A stretch of 64,000 bases of DNA from Campylobacter concisus (GCF_015229955.1 NZ_JAAKYZ010000001.1:496001-560000); one strand, 5' to 3'; positions 36,093 through 46,564 are shown, counted from the first letter of the stretch. Notes: generated by a model not told the origin, from the letters alone. Translations and numbers: made by a program.

Positions 36093-38699
36093 ATGATTTC
36101 ATCGGTATTTAGAAAGATTTTTGGCACGAAAAACGATAGAGAAGTCAAAAAATATATAAAACGTGTGGCGCAGATAAATGCGCTAGAACCAACTTATGAG
36201 AAGATGAGCGACGATGAGCTTAAGATAAAATTTAACGAGCTAAAAGCCCAAGTAGTAGAAGAAAAAGTCACTTTAGATCAAATTTTAAATGATGTTTTTG
36301 CGATCGTTAGAGAGGCTAGCAAAAGGGTGCTTAAGATGCGCCATTTTGATGTGCAGCTAATTGGCGGCATGGTGCTAAACGAGGGTAGGATCGCTGAGAT
36401 GAAAACGGGCGAGGGTAAGACCTTGGTGGCGACTTTACCAGTTATCTTAAACGCGATGAGTGGCAAGGGCGTGCATGTAGTAACCGTAAATGACTACCTT
36501 GCAAAGCGTGACGCTACGCAAATGGGCGAGCTTTATAACTTTTTAGGCTTAAGCGTAGATGTGATACTAAGTGGTGGATACGATGATAACGTAAGACAAG
36601 CTGCGTATAACGCCGACATAACATACGGCACAAACTCAGAATTTGGCTTTGACTATCTTCGTGACAACATGAAATTTGAAGCTGGTCAAAAGGTGCAAAG
36701 AGGCCACAACTTCGTTATCGTGGACGAGGTCGATAGTATCTTGATAGATGAGGCTAGAACACCGCTTATAATCTCAGGTCCAACAAACCGCACGCTTGAT
36801 GGCTATATAAGAGCTGACCAGGTCGCAAAACAGCTTACTAGAGGCACTCCAGCCGATCCAAACGTGCCAGGCTCAAAGCCAACGGGAGACTTTATAGTAG
36901 ATGAAAAAAATAGAACGATAATGATCACAGAAGCTGGTATAAGCAAGGCTGAAAAATTATTTGGTGTTGAGAATTTATACAACCTTGAAAACGCCATACT
37001 AAGCCACCACCTAGATCAAGCTCTAAAAGCTCACAATCTCTTTGAAAAAGATGTGCACTACGTCGTAAAAGATGGCGAGGTAGTCATTGTTGATGAATTT
37101 ACTGGACGTCTAAGCGAAGGCAGACGCTTTAGCGAGGGACTCCACCAAGCACTTGAGGCAAAAGAGGGCGTAAAAATCCAAGAAGAGAGCCAAACTTTAG
37201 CCGATACAACATATCAAAACTACTTTAGGATGTATAAAAAGCTTGCAGGTATGACTGGTACGGCCCAGACAGAAGCCACTGAGTTTTCCCAAATTTACAA
37301 CCTCGAAGTTATCTCGATCCCTACAAACCTGCCAGTTAAGAGGATCGATCAAAACGATCTTATCTATAAAACTCAAAATGAGAAATTTAAAGCAGTTATC
37401 GACGAAGTTAAAAAAGCCCACGAAAAGGGTCAGCCAGTGCTTGTGGGAACTGCAAGTATCGAGCGTAGTGAGGTGCTTCATGAGATGCTTAAAAAAGTTG
37501 GCATCCCACACTCTGTGCTAAATGCTAAAAACCACGAAAAAGAGGCCGAGATCATCGCACAAGCTGGTGTAAAAGGCGCTGTAACTATCGCTACAAATAT
37601 GGCTGGACGCGGTGTTGATATCAGGATCGATGATGAGGTTAGAAATTTAGGTGGTCTATATATCATCGGTACCGAAAGGCACGAGAGTAGAAGGATAGAC
37701 AATCAGCTTAGAGGCCGTGCTGGACGTCAGGGCGATCCTGGCATGAGTAGATTTTATCTAAGTCTTGAAGATAATCTTTTAAGAATTTTTGGTAGCGACC
37801 GCATAAAAGCGATCATGGATAGGCTTGGTATCGACGAGGGCGAGAGTATCGAGAGTCGCATGGTAACAAGAGCGGTTGAAAATGCTCAAAAGAAAGTCGA
37901 GAGCTTGCACTTTGAGGCTAGAAAGCACTTGCTTGAGTATGACGATGTGGCAAATGAGCAAAGAAAGACTATCTATAAATACCGCGACGAGCTACTTGAT
38001 AAAAACTACGATATGAGCGAAAAGATAGCTCAAAATAGAAAAGAGTACGCTGCAAATTTACTTGATACAGCTGAAATTTTCCATGGCGGCTTGAAAGATG
38101 ACTTTGATATTAAAAATTTATGCTCTATCATCCTTGCAGACTGCGGTGAAGAGATAGACGAGAGCGAGCTAAAAGGCCTAGAGTATGATGAGTTAATAGA
38201 AAAACTTGCGCAAATTTTTGAAGTAAGATATAACGAAAAAATGAGCGTGCTAAATGAAGATCAAAGAAAAGAGATAGAGAAAATTTTATACCTTCAAGTG
38301 CTTGATAATGCGTGGAGAGAGCATCTCTATCAAATGGATATCCTAAAAACCGGTATCGGCCTTAGAGGGTATAATCAAAAAGATCCGCTTGTCGAATACA
38401 AAAAAGAGAGCTATAACCTCTTTATGGAGCTAGTTAGCAGGCTAAAAAGTGAGAGCGTTAAGACGCTTCAGGTTGTAAGATTTAAGAGCCGTGAGGAGCA
38501 AGAAGAGCAAGCTAGAATGATGCTTGAAGCTAGCCAAAATGCCGAAAATGAAAATTTAAGCTATAACAACCAAGGCGAGGATGATAAATTTACACCTGAA
38601 AAAAAGATACCAAGAAACGCTCCATGCCCTTGTGGAAGCGGTAAAAAATATAAAGATTGCCACGGAAAAAGTGGCCCTAAAAAAGGCATATTTGCTTAA
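36093..38699 (+). CDS. secA: Preprotein translocase ATPase SecA
   Basis: The motor that drives secretory proteins through SecYEG. The 868-residue protein has nucleotide-binding domain 1 ([14 protein letters not shown] Walker A near residue 103; [15 protein letters not shown]), a preprotein cross-linking domain, NBD2 ([23 protein letters not shown]), the helical wing, and the C-terminal zinc motif [14 protein letters not shown] that contacts SecB or ribosomes. It is complete. A hairpin follows the stop. Confidence 0.98.
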   Translation: MISSVFRKIFGTKNDREVKKYIKRVAQINALEPTYEKMSDDELKIKFNELKAQVVEEKVTLDQILNDVFAIVREASKRVLKMRHFDVQLIGGMVLNEGRIAEMKTGEGKTLVATLPVILNAMSGKGVHVVTVNDYLAKRDATQMGELYNFLGLSVDVILSGGYDDNVRQAAYNADITYGTNSEFGFDYLRDNMKFEAGQKVQRGHNFVIVDEVDSILIDEARTPLIISGPTNRTLDGYIRADQVAKQLTRGTPADPNVPGSKPTGDFIVDEKNRTIMITEAGISKAEKLFGVENLYNLENAILSHHLDQALKAHNLFEKDVHYVVKDGEVVIVDEFTGRLSEGRRFSEGLHQALEAKEGVKIQEESQTLADTTYQNYFRMYKKLAGMTGTAQTEATEFSQIYNLEVISIPTNLPVKRIDQNDLIYKTQNEKFKAVIDEVKKAHEKGQPVLVGTASIERSEVLHEMLKKVGIPHSVLNAKNHEKEAEIIAQAGVKGAVTIATNMAGRGVDIRIDDEVRNLGGLYIIGTERHESRRIDNQLRGRAGRQGDPGMSRFYLSLEDNLLRIFGSDRIKAIMDRLGIDEGESIESRMVTRAVENAQKKVESLHFEARKHLLEYDDVANEQRKTIYKYRDELLDKNYDMSEKIAQNRKEYAANLLDTAEIFHGGLKDDFDIKNLCSIILADCGEEIDESELKGLEYDELIEKLAQIFEVRYNEKMSVLNEDQRKEIEKILYLQVLDNAWREHLYQMDILKTGIGLRGYNQKDPLVEYKKESYNLFMELVSRLKSESVKTLQVVRFKSREEQEEQARMMLEASQNAENENLSYNNQGEDDKFTPEKKIPRNAPCPCGSGKKYKDCHGKSGPKKGIFA

Positions 38700-38712
38700 A
38701 ATTTCTACTTTT

Positions 38713-38731
38713 AAGGCGCCAAAAGCGCCTT
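38713..38731 (+). terminator. Hairpin after secA
   Basis: AAGGCGC-CAAAA-GCGCCTT is a perfect 7-bp stem, 13 bases after the secA stop and ahead of the permease gene. Confidence 0.5.
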
Positions 38732-38751
38732 AATCTTTTAAAGGCTATTTG

Positions 38752-39951
38752 ATGACAAGCTTACCAAAGTACCTGCTTTTTAAATATTTAAGATTTGATA
38801 AAACTCAGCCATTTATCACCCTAAGTGCCTTGCTTGCCTTTCTTGGTGTTAGCATCGGACTTATGGTCTTAATCGTTGCGATGGCGATTATGAATGGATT
38901 TGACAAAGAATTTGAGCGCAAACTTTTTACGATGAACTATCCAATAACCGTTCAAAGTGCCTTTAAAGGCTCTATTGATGATGGCTTTGTTGATGAGCTC
39001 AAGGCTAGATTTAGCGACCTAAAATTTAGTCCATTTATAAGCACGCAGGTCATCTACCGCTCGGCAAATGCGCTTGAGGGCGGACTGGTTTATGGTGTAA
39101 ATTTTAAAGATGAAAAGCAGATAAATTCGGTTGTAAACGAAGCTTTAAAAGACAAAGAGCTAGATGGTTTTGAGATACTTGTGGGAAGTGGCATAACGAG
39201 TGAGTTTAGACTAAAAAACGATGAGAAATTAACGCTTATCTTTACAAAGGCCGATCCAGCTGGCTTTTCGCTAACGCCAAAGATGAAGCGATTTGACATC
39301 GGTGGCTCATTTACATCTGGGCTAATCGCCTATGACAAGGCATTTTCATATGTTTCAGTTGATGCTTTGAGGAAAATTTTAGACTATCCAAAAGGCGTTT
39401 ATGATGGAATTCATATCTTTTCAAGTAAGCCATTTGATGATATAAAAAGAGTGCGTGAAGGGCTTCCAGCTGGCACTGTTGCCATTGGTTGGTGGGAGCA
39501 AAATGGCAACTTTTTCTCAGCGCTCGCACTTGAAAAACGAGCACTTTTTATCGTTTTGATGCTTATTATCCTTGTGGCTTCGCTAAATATCATAAGCTCG
39601 CTGCTAATGACAGTGATGAACCGCAGGCAAGAGATCGCCTTACTTTTAGCGCTTGGAGCTAGTAAAGGCGAGATAAAAAGAAGCTTTTTCTATCAAGGGC
39701 TAGTAATCGGCGGGGGTGGCATTATATTTGGTTTGATACTTGGCTTTTTAGGGCTATTTTTGCTTGGAAATTTCAACATTATAGACTTGCCGGCTGACGT
39801 TTATGGCTCAAGTAAACTGCCATTAGAACTTTCTTTGATTGACTTTATGCTTATAATAGTTGGGGCTATCTTTATCGTTGCTATCTCGTCTTATTATCCA
39901 GCTAAAAAAGCCACAGAAGTAAACGTACTTCAAACTTTAAGAAATGAGTAG
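38752..39951 (+). CDS. LolC/LolE-type ABC transporter permease
   Basis: About 399 residues, with one N-terminal transmembrane helix (FLGVSIGLMVLIVAMAIMNG), a large periplasmic MacB-like domain (about residues 45-255), and three C-terminal helices with the FtsX-type sequence MNRRQEIALLLALGASKGEI. This is the LolC/LolE permease that releases lipoproteins to LolA, encoded two genes away. Campylobacters usually have one such permease acting as a dimer with LolD, and lolD is not in this window. Start: ATG 38752, with TTG 38749 directly before it as alternative. Confidence 0.9.
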   Translation: MTSLPKYLLFKYLRFDKTQPFITLSALLAFLGVSIGLMVLIVAMAIMNGFDKEFERKLFTMNYPITVQSAFKGSIDDGFVDELKARFSDLKFSPFISTQVIYRSANALEGGLVYGVNFKDEKQINSVVNEALKDKELDGFEILVGSGITSEFRLKNDEKLTLIFTKADPAGFSLTPKMKRFDIGGSFTSGLIAYDKAFSYVSVDALRKILDYPKGVYDGIHIFSSKPFDDIKRVREGLPAGTVAIGWWEQNGNFFSALALEKRALFIVLMLIILVASLNIISSLLMTVMNRRQEIALLLALGASKGEIKRSFFYQGLVIGGGGIIFGLILGFLGLFLLGNFNIIDLPADVYGSSKLPLELSLIDFMLIIVGAIFIVAISSYYPAKKATEVNVLQTLRNE

Positions 39952-39977
39952 AGCCTAGATACTTAGGCTTACTCATT
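39943..39977 (+). terminator. Hairpin over the stop of the Lol permease gene
   Basis: AATGAGTA and AGCCTA pair with TAGGCT and TACTCATT, with one unpaired G and a 6-base loop. The stop codon lies inside the stem. Confidence 0.55.
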
Positions 39978-40054
39978 GCTTGTAAAAGTTATTTTTAAAA
40001 GATTATTTTAAAACCGAACATAAACTCGTAAAATTCTAGAATGAATTTATACTT

Positions 40055-41680
40055 TTACGCTCTTATATCATGATCGATTTTGCATTGAAGAGCCTCGTGT
40101 ACGAGTGTTTTTGCCATGACACGCTCTTCATTTATTAGGTGAAAATTTTTACCCAGCTCACCAAAAATATCTTTATTACCCTCACCATTTATTTTTATTA
40201 TAGTTTGGGTATTTACGCCGTAGTCTTTTATCTTTTGCGCGATGAGCTCCACCCTTTGCTCATTGTTAACGGTTATAATAACAGCAGCAGCATCGCTTAG
40301 GCAGGCATTTTCAAGTGTATGGCTTTGAAGAACATTACCTAGAAATACATTTTCCCCGCGGCTCCTACCAAGCTCAACTAGACTAATATCATTATCAAGC
40401 ACAAGGTATAAAAGCTTTGTCTCTTTTAGTCTTAAAACGACCTCTTGCCCAAGCCTTTCATAGCCAAAGACTACGATATGATTTTTTATTTTTTGCGGCT
40501 TTAGAGTTTCATTTGGTTCAACAACAATCTCACGTTCTATGAGATCTGCTATTGTGTCTAGTTTTTTAAGTATAAAAGGCGTGGCAAACATCGACACAAC
40601 TGAGGCTGCGATAAAAATTTGAGCTGTTTGTATATCAAGTAAATTTCTAGTAGTCATTAGTCCAAAAACTGCTAGTGCAAATTCGCCTATTTGACAAACA
40701 CTAAGTGCAGTTTTTGCAGCAACTCTTCGCTTTAAGTAGATGTTTAAGATAGCAAAAACGACAACCGCTTTTATCACCATGACGCTAAATACTAGGCCAA
40801 GGACAAGCCAGATGTTTGAGATGACGACAGCAAAATTTATCTGCATACCAACGGTTATAAAAAATAGCCCTAAGAGCAAATCTCTAAAAGGAATAAGATC
40901 AACTTCGATTTGGTGTTTATATTGTGTCTCTGCCATCATCATACCGGCCAAAAATGCACCCAAAGAGTATGAGAAGCCAAAGAAGTGAGCCAAAGTGCTA
41001 GAGCCAACGACCATAAATAAAATCGTAGCTATAAAAACCTCTTGCGAATTTGTTTGAATGACTTTATAAAATATCCAGTTAATGACATATTTACCAAGTA
41101 AAAATAGTACAACGATAAGAATAATCGCACTTGTAAATGTCTTTAGTAAAAGCTCATTTATTGAAGCATCTTGCGAGCTAAACATATCTATCATAAGTAA
41201 AATAGGAATGACGGCAATATCTTGAAATAGTAAAATTCCAAGTGCTTTTCTGCCGTAAATTTTACTCACATCGCCACTATCGTTTAGCGTCTTTAGCACG
41301 ATCGCAGTTGATGAGAGTGCAAGCGCAAGACCTGCAATAAGTGCCGTTTCGTCTTTTAAGTGAAGGGCATAATAAAGCATAACGCCCATTATAAAGCCAC
41401 TTAAACAAACCTGTAAGCCGCCATTTAAAAAGACCTCTTTTTTCATACCCATTAAGTGCTTAAAGCTAAACTCAAGCCCAATGGTAAACATCAAAAACGC
41501 GATACCAAATTCCGCGATATGAGAAATTTCATCATTGCTTTTTAGGTTGAAAAATTCTGATATAAGCGTACCTGTTACGATGTAGCCGATGATGGTTGGT
41601 ATCTGAAATTTTTTAAAAATGACATTTAATGCGACTGAGATCGCTGCAACAAGCAAGAAGCCTTCTAAAATTTGTTCCAT
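40055..41680 (-). CDS. kefB: CPA2 family K+/H+ or Na+/H+ antiporter with TrkA-N domain (KefB-like)
   Basis: A 541-residue membrane protein. About 12 transmembrane helices with CPA2 features (FLMFTIGLEFSFKHLMGMKK; ALSSTAIVLKTLNDSGD) fill residues 1-385, followed by a cytoplasmic Rossmann TrkA-N domain (HIVVFGYERLGQEVVLRLKE). Such proteins exchange K+ or Na+ for protons and respond to NAD(H) or glutathione. It is the third gene of the cbpA-hspR-kefB unit (3 bases after hspR), so it is probably heat-shock controlled through HspR. Confidence 0.88.
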   Translation of the reverse strand: MEQILEGFLLVAAISVALNVIFKKFQIPTIIGYIVTGTLISEFFNLKSNDEISHIAEFGIAFLMFTIGLEFSFKHLMGMKKEVFLNGGLQVCLSGFIMGVMLYYALHLKDETALIAGLALALSSTAIVLKTLNDSGDVSKIYGRKALGILLFQDIAVIPILLMIDMFSSQDASINELLLKTFTSAIILIVVLFLLGKYVINWIFYKVIQTNSQEVFIATILFMVVGSSTLAHFFGFSYSLGAFLAGMMMAETQYKHQIEVDLIPFRDLLLGLFFITVGMQINFAVVISNIWLVLGLVFSVMVIKAVVVFAILNIYLKRRVAAKTALSVCQIGEFALAVFGLMTTRNLLDIQTAQIFIAASVVSMFATPFILKKLDTIADLIEREIVVEPNETLKPQKIKNHIVVFGYERLGQEVVLRLKETKLLYLVLDNDISLVELGRSRGENVFLGNVLQSHTLENACLSDAAAVIITVNNEQRVELIAQKIKDYGVNTQTIIKINGEGNKDIFGELGKNFHLINEERVMAKTLVHEALQCKIDHDIRA

Positions 41681-41683
41681 AAA

Positions 41684-42058
41684 TTATTTTTTACCTTCAT
41701 AAAAGACTAGATCAAAGCTATTTTTTCTCTTTACGAGCGATCTTTTTGTGCTAGTTTGACTGGTAGCTTCGTGCAATTTTTTATTTAGCTCATCAATAGT
41801 TGATTCTAAATCGTCAATTTTTTCTTTCAACTGAAGTATCACATCAACGCCGGCTAAATTTACACCTAATTCGCGGGTTAAATTTAGTATAGTTTTTACT
41901 CGATCAACATCTTTTTGTGAGTAGAGCCTCATCTTGCCATCTGTTCTTGATGGCTCGATAAGTCCCTCTCTTTCATACTGTCTTAAAGTTTGTGGATGTA
42001 TGCTTAAAACCTTTGCAACAACGCTTATTAAAAAAAGTGGTTCTTCATAATTTTGCAT
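41684..42058 (-). CDS. hspR: MerR-family heat-shock repressor HspR
   Basis: A 124-residue transcription factor. The N-terminal helix-turn-helix LISVVAKVLSIHPQTLRQYE and EREGLIEPSRTDGKMRLYSQ is the HspR/MerR DNA-binding domain; a coiled-coil dimerisation helix (LKEKIDDLESTIDELNKKL) and a basic tail follow. HspR represses chaperone genes by binding HAIR repeats and uses DnaK as co-repressor in other bacteria. It lies 3 bases after cbpA, and a HAIR-like operator precedes that gene, so the operon is probably autoregulated. Confidence 0.93.
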   Translation of the reverse strand: MQNYEEPLFLISVVAKVLSIHPQTLRQYEREGLIEPSRTDGKMRLYSQKDVDRVKTILNLTRELGVNLAGVDVILQLKEKIDDLESTIDELNKKLHEATSQTSTKRSLVKRKNSFDLVFYEGKK

Positions 42059-42061
42059 TTT

Positions 42062-42958
42062 TTACTCCGGTAATTTTTCTTTTAACTCTTTTACTAAGCC
42101 TTCATCAAGCTCACTAATATTTGGAAGTTTTATCCTGGCTTTTAAGTAAAGATCGCCATAAATTCCGCTCTTTCTGTTTTGCACGCCATACCCTTTTAAA
42201 CGGATCTTTGTGCCTGTTTTTGAGTTCTCAGCGATCTTAATCGTGACATCTTTTTTGTAAGTATGTACATCGACTTTTCCGCCAAAAAGCATAGTCTTTA
42301 GTGGAATTTCTATATCTTTATAAAGATCGTCTCCGACTCTTTCATATTCGTCGCTTGGCTCAACGCTAATAGCAAGTATAAGATCGCCTTTTTGACCACC
42401 AGCACTCTTGCCTTTGCCTTTTACACGAAGCTTCTCGCCGCCTTCTATGCCGCTTGGAATTTTTATCTTAATGCTTTCGCCATTAAAATTTATCTTATGT
42501 TCGCCACCAGTTACAGCTACGTCAAATGGTATAGAAATTTTTGCATTTACGTCTAGATCAGCTCCGCCAAAGCCAAATCCACCACTACTAAATCCGTCAA
42601 AGCCTCCAAAATTACTACCAAATCCGCTGCTAAATTTAGCTCCACCGCCGCCAAAGCCACCTGAGAAGATATTCTTTAAAATTTCATTTAGATCGCCCAT
42701 ATCGGCTGAGCTACTAGCAAAGTCGTGGAAATTTTGACCGCCAAACATAGTATCGCCGTACTGATCGTATTGAGCTCGTTTTTTATCGTCGCTTAAAATT
42801 TCATAAGCAGCGTTTATCTCTTTAAATTTATCTTCTGCTCCAGGGTCTTTGTTGATGTCTGGGTGATATTTTCTGGCAAGTTTTCTATAAGCTTTTTTTA
42901 TCTCGTCGCTTGAGGCACCCTTTGAAACCCCTAAAGTCTCATACAAGCTTTCACTCAT
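42062..42958 (-). CDS. cbpA: DnaJ-family co-chaperone CbpA
   Basis: A 298-residue type II J protein. The N-terminal J domain has [20 protein letters not shown] and HPDINKDPG (HPD motif); a glycine/phenylalanine-rich region (about residues 85-130, with many FGG and SGG repeats) and two C-terminal substrate-binding domains follow; there is no zinc finger. It stimulates DnaK. It is the first gene of the minus-strand heat-shock operon with a TTGCAT-17-TATAAT promoter and HAIR-like site upstream. Confidence 0.94.
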   Translation of the reverse strand: MSESLYETLGVSKGASSDEIKKAYRKLARKYHPDINKDPGAEDKFKEINAAYEILSDDKKRAQYDQYGDTMFGGQNFHDFASSSADMGDLNEILKNIFSGGFGGGGAKFSSGFGSNFGGFDGFSSGGFGFGGADLDVNAKISIPFDVAVTGGEHKINFNGESIKIKIPSGIEGGEKLRVKGKGKSAGGQKGDLILAISVEPSDEYERVGDDLYKDIEIPLKTMLFGGKVDVHTYKKDVTIKIAENSKTGTKIRLKGYGVQNRKSGIYGDLYLKARIKLPNISELDEGLVKELKEKLPE

Positions 42959-42986
42959 ATATTCTCCTTATATTTTTTTGATACGG

Positions 42987-43015
42987 ATTATATCACAAAG
43001 CTTTAGTCTATGCAA
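42987..43015 (-). promoter_or_regulatory. Promoter of the cbpA-hspR-kefB operon
   Basis: On the minus strand TTGCAT (43010-43015) and TATAAT (42987-42992) are separated by exactly 17 bases, 29 bases before the cbpA ATG. This is a near-ideal sigma-70 promoter. Confidence 0.65.
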
Positions 43016-43021
43016 GTCAAG
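43001..43021 (-). promoter_or_regulatory. HAIR-like HspR operator
   Basis: The minus strand reads CTTGACT-N7-ACTAAAG against the HAIR consensus CTTGAGT-N7-ACTCAAG, with 12 of 14 positions matching and correct spacing. It covers the -35 element, so bound HspR would block RNA polymerase. Confidence 0.65.
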
Positions 43022-43077
43022 TTTATTTTTGTTTAATAACAAGAAAAAGTGTTAAGATTTTATTTTTTCACTATATT

Positions 43078-43083
43078 TATAAT
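43078..43083 (+). promoter_or_regulatory. TATAAT -10 element for htrA
   Basis: A perfect TATAAT in ATATTTATAATTTGC, 31 bases before the htrA ATG, preceded by T-rich runs. Confidence 0.45.
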
Positions 43084-43113
43084 TTGCAAAAATTTTTAGT
43101 TTAAAGGAAAAAA

Positions 43114-44517
43114 ATGAAAAAGATTGTGCTAATTTCATTAGTAGCAGCTTCTTTTTTAGTGGGGGCTGATATTAAATTTAATGAAGCTAACTCTAATATC
43201 ACGAGAGTCTCGCCACTTAGCGATAAAAATAGCGTACTTTCTTATTATGACTCGATCGCTCAGGCAAAGCTTTCAGTTGTAAATATCTCAACTACAAAAA
43301 CGGTAAATAACGCTGGTATTGAGCAGATGTTTAATGACCCTTTCTTTAATGAATTTTTTGGATTTAATTTTGCAAAACCAAAAGAAAAAGAAAAAACTAC
43401 TTCACTTGGTTCTGGCGTTATTATCTCAAATGATGGCTACATCGTTACAAACAACCACGTTATAGAAGATAGCGATCAAATAGTCGTAACTCTTGCAAAT
43501 GGTGGTAAAGAATTTAAAGCCAAATTAATAGGAAGTGATCCAAAAACCGATCTAGCCGTCGTAAAGATAGAAGCAAGTGGACTAAATGCTATCACTTTTG
43601 CGGACTCATCAAAGCTGCTTGATGCAGATGTTGTATTTGCAATAGGTAATCCATTTGGCGTTGGTGAAAGTATCACTCAAGGTATCATTTCAGGGCTAAA
43701 TAAAGACAATATCGGCCTTAATCAATATGAAAATTTCATCCAAACAGACGCCTCGATAAATCCTGGCAACTCAGGCGGCGCTTTAGTTGATAGCAGAGGA
43801 TATTTAGTCGGAATAAACTCAGCCATACTTTCAAAAAGTGGTGGCAATAACGGCATTGGTTTTGCAATCCCATCAAATATGGTAAAAGATATCGCTAAAA
43901 AGCTGATAACTGACGGTAAGATCGAGCGTGGCTTTATCGGCGTTACGATTGCAAATTTAACAGATGATCAAAAAGAGCTTTACACAAATAAAGAGGGTGC
44001 TTTAATAAGTGGCGTAGAGCAAGGCATGCCAGCAGATGAAGCTGGACTAAAAAGAGGCGATTTGGTTATATCAGCTAATGATAAAGCTATCAAAAATGCA
44101 AATGATCTTAAAAATTTCATTGGCTCACTAACTCCAAATAGCAGCGTTGATATAACTTACGAGCGATCAAATAAAATAATGAATGCAAAAATCAAGCTTG
44201 CAAACGCTGATCACAATTCAAAAGACATAGCAAAAAGCATTATCATCGAAGGACTTAGCGTCAGTAATCTAAGCGATGAGATAAGATATAAATACAAAAT
44301 CAGTCCAGATACTCAAGGTGTGCTAGTAACTGATGTGAAATCAGGCTCAAAAGCTGAAGACTTTGGCTTTGAAAGAGGCGATGTGATCGTTCAAGTTGGC
44401 GAAGAGAGTATAAAAGATCTTCAAACATTTGCAAATACAATCAAAAATACAAAAGGTAAAAAGACACTAGTGTGGATAAATCGCGGCGGTATCATACAAG
44501 GCCTTGTTATAAAATAA
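43114..44517 (+). CDS. htrA: Periplasmic serine protease/chaperone HtrA (DegP)
   Basis: A 467-residue exported Do-like protease with a signal peptide (MKKIVLISLVAASFLVGA). The catalytic triad is visible: His in VTNNHVIEDS, Asp in KTDLAVVKI, and Ser in NPGNSGGALVD. Two PDZ domains follow (about residues 270-360 and 375-460). HtrA degrades misfolded periplasmic proteins and, in C. jejuni, is secreted and cleaves E-cadherin. It is divergent from cbpA and upstream of racRS. Confidence 0.97.
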   Translation: MKKIVLISLVAASFLVGADIKFNEANSNITRVSPLSDKNSVLSYYDSIAQAKLSVVNISTTKTVNNAGIEQMFNDPFFNEFFGFNFAKPKEKEKTTSLGSGVIISNDGYIVTNNHVIEDSDQIVVTLANGGKEFKAKLIGSDPKTDLAVVKIEASGLNAITFADSSKLLDADVVFAIGNPFGVGESITQGIISGLNKDNIGLNQYENFIQTDASINPGNSGGALVDSRGYLVGINSAILSKSGGNNGIGFAIPSNMVKDIAKKLITDGKIERGFIGVTIANLTDDQKELYTNKEGALISGVEQGMPADEAGLKRGDLVISANDKAIKNANDLKNFIGSLTPNSSVDITYERSNKIMNAKIKLANADHNSKDIAKSIIIEGLSVSNLSDEIRYKYKISPDTQGVLVTDVKSGSKAEDFGFERGDVIVQVGEESIKDLQTFANTIKNTKGKKTLVWINRGGIIQGLVIK

Positions 44518-44523
44518 TCATCC

Positions 44524-44545
44524 AAGAGCTGAAATTTCAGCTCTT
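44524..44545 (+). terminator. Terminator after htrA
   Basis: AAGAGCTGAAA followed directly by TTTCAGCTCTT is a perfect 22-base palindrome, followed by T-rich sequence. Confidence 0.65.
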
Positions 44546-44577
44546 AACCCTTTTAAATTTTTAAAATCTTAATCTGC

Positions 44578-44583
44578 TATAAT
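44578..44583 (+). promoter_or_regulatory. Extended TATAAT -10 for racRS
   Basis: TGCTATAATCC contains a perfect TATAAT with upstream TG, 32 bases before the racR ATG. Confidence 0.55.
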
Positions 44584-44614
44584 CCTTAAAAATAAATTTA
44601 CAACAGGAAAGATC

Positions 44615-45292
44615 ATGACTAGAATTTTAATGATAGAAGATGATATGGAGCTTGCTGAAATTTTAACTGAATATCTAGAAAACTACGATATTGAAGTAGT
44701 AACTGCTGAAGAGCCATATATCGGACTATCTACGCTAAATACAAGTAAATTTGACCTAGTGATACTAGATCTTACATTGCCTGGTATGGATGGATTAGAA
44801 GTTTGTAAAGAGATCAGGAAAAATCACAATATTCCTATTATCATATCAAGTGCAAGGCATGATATAACAGATAAGGTAAATGCTCTTGATAACGGAGCAG
44901 ATGATTATTTGCCAAAGCCATATGACCCACAAGAGCTTTTGGCTCGTATCAAAAGTCATCTAAGAAGACAGAGTATCACCCCAGCAAGTGAGGCGAGAAA
45001 TTTAAATAAAGACTTGGTTTTAAAAGAATTTGAACATGAAATTTTATTTAAAGGAAACGTGCTAAATTTAACTGCTGCAGAATACGATATCTTAAAATAT
45101 CTACTTTTAAAAGAGGGCGGAGCGGTTACTAGAGAGGAGCTCATCTATAACTGCGAGAGCATAAATGAAGATAGCTCAAACAAAAGTATAGATGTCATTA
45201 TCGGCAGGATTCGCCAAAAACTAAATGAAAATCCAAAAGAGCCAAAATACATCCACGCGATCCGCGGTATCGGCTATAAATTGGTTCTTTGA
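44615..45292 (+). CDS. racR: OmpR-type response regulator RacR
   Basis: A 225-residue two-component regulator. The receiver domain has acidic residues in MIEDDMELAEI, the phosphorylated aspartate in LVILDLTLPGMDG (about residue 53) and the lysine in YLPKPYDP. The C-terminal winged helix ends AIRGIGYKLVL. Sequence and position after htrA match C. jejuni RacR, implicated in temperature and respiration control and colonisation. It overlaps racS. Confidence 0.92.
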   Translation: MTRILMIEDDMELAEILTEYLENYDIEVVTAEEPYIGLSTLNTSKFDLVILDLTLPGMDGLEVCKEIRKNHNIPIIISSARHDITDKVNALDNGADDYLPKPYDPQELLARIKSHLRRQSITPASEARNLNKDLVLKEFEHEILFKGNVLNLTAAEYDILKYLLLKEGGAVTREELIYNCESINEDSSNKSIDVIIGRIRQKLNENPKEPKYIHAIRGIGYKLVL

Positions 45293-46533
45293 TGCCAAGA
45301 TCGTCTATTTTTATAACCATAACTTTTATCTTTGCCCTTGCACTCGTTTCGATATTTTTAGCTTTTTTGTGGCTCATGGGTTTTGACAAGCAAAACTATA
45401 CAAGAGAGCTAAATAACAAATACTCAAACGTTGCTAGGACAAATTTATTTTATATGGGTGGCATCATAAATAAAACTCAGTACGACCGCCAGCTTTCAAA
45501 TATCGATATGCCAGAGATCAAAGACGAGAAGAAAAAAGATGAAATTTTAAAGCAAGCGACTGTTTTAGAAGAAATTTCAAGCGATCTAGGATCTAGTGCG
45601 ATCTTGCTTTATGACAAGCATCACTACTTAAGGATTGAGCATTTAGACGAGCTAAAGCTTTTAATGGATAAAGAATTTCAGCCTTACAGATACGAGGTGA
45701 TAAAGGCTGTTTTTTTGGTAGTTGCGGTCATTTTGCTAGGTGCTTACATTTTTGTTATCTATAAGATAAAACCACTTAGAAAGCTAAAGCGCCAGATCGT
45801 AAAATTTGCAAATGGTGAGCTTGATGGCGTACAAAATGTCGGTAATGGCAAGGATGAAATTTCTGAAGTTTCAGAGGCATTTTATGAGGCGGTTTGTCAG
45901 ATCAAGGCGCTTAATGACTCGAGGCATCTTTTCTTAAGAAACATAATGCACGAGCTAAAAACTCCTATCACAAAAGGGCTAATCGCCGCTCAAATGATAG
46001 AAAAAAGCAAAAATCAAGAAAGGCTAATCTCTGTCTTTCACAAGCTTGAAAACTTAATAAACGAACTTGCAGCGATCGAGCAGATAACATCAAAAATAGG
46101 GCTTAGCAATAAAACACCATGTTTTATGAGGGATCTTATCGATGAGGCAATCGATATAGCCATGGTTGAAAAAGAGTGTGTTGGTGTCAGTGAGCTTGAT
46201 GAGGTTAGGGTGCTTGTTGATTTCAAGCTATTTTCAGTTGCTATAAAAAATATGATAGACAATGGCATAAAATACTCAACTGATAAGCACGTAAATATCG
46301 TTGTTAGCAAGGACCATATGAAATTTATAACTCAAGGTGAGAAGCTAAAAAATGATCTTGACTTTTATATCCAGCCATTTATCAAAGGAGAGGATACTCA
46401 AAAGAGTTTTGGACTAGGTTTATATATAGTTAGCAATATACTTGATGCTCATGGACTCAAATTTAGATACGAATATAAAAACGGAATGAATGTCTTTGTT
46501 TTTGAAAATTTACAAGATATAATAGTGACTTAA
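45289..46533 (+). CDS. racS: Sensor histidine kinase RacS
   Basis: A 414-residue membrane kinase with two transmembrane helices (about residues 7-28 and 140-160) around a small periplasmic sensor domain, a HAMP-like linker, the phospho-acceptor box FLRNIMHELKTPITKG (histidine near residue 223) and a divergent HATPase domain (NMIDNGIKYSTDKHVNIVVS; SFGLGLYIVSNIL). The start is TTG 45289 or ATG 45292, both overlapping the racR stop. It should phosphorylate RacR. Confidence 0.92.
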   Translation: MMPRSSIFITITFIFALALVSIFLAFLWLMGFDKQNYTRELNNKYSNVARTNLFYMGGIINKTQYDRQLSNIDMPEIKDEKKKDEILKQATVLEEISSDLGSSAILLYDKHHYLRIEHLDELKLLMDKEFQPYRYEVIKAVFLVVAVILLGAYIFVIYKIKPLRKLKRQIVKFANGELDGVQNVGNGKDEISEVSEAFYEAVCQIKALNDSRHLFLRNIMHELKTPITKGLIAAQMIEKSKNQERLISVFHKLENLINELAAIEQITSKIGLSNKTPCFMRDLIDEAIDIAMVEKECVGVSELDEVRVLVDFKLFSVAIKNMIDNGIKYSTDKHVNIVVSKDHMKFITQGEKLKNDLDFYIQPFIKGEDTQKSFGLGLYIVSNILDAHGLKFRYEYKNGMNVFVFENLQDIIVT

Positions 46534-46564
46534 ATAAAACATAATAAACAAAAGAGGGCTAAAA

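Noticed and set aside
42408-42737. Long plus-strand open frame opposite cbpA, rich in proline
   Set aside because: It is the mirror of the glycine-rich region of cbpA on the other strand.
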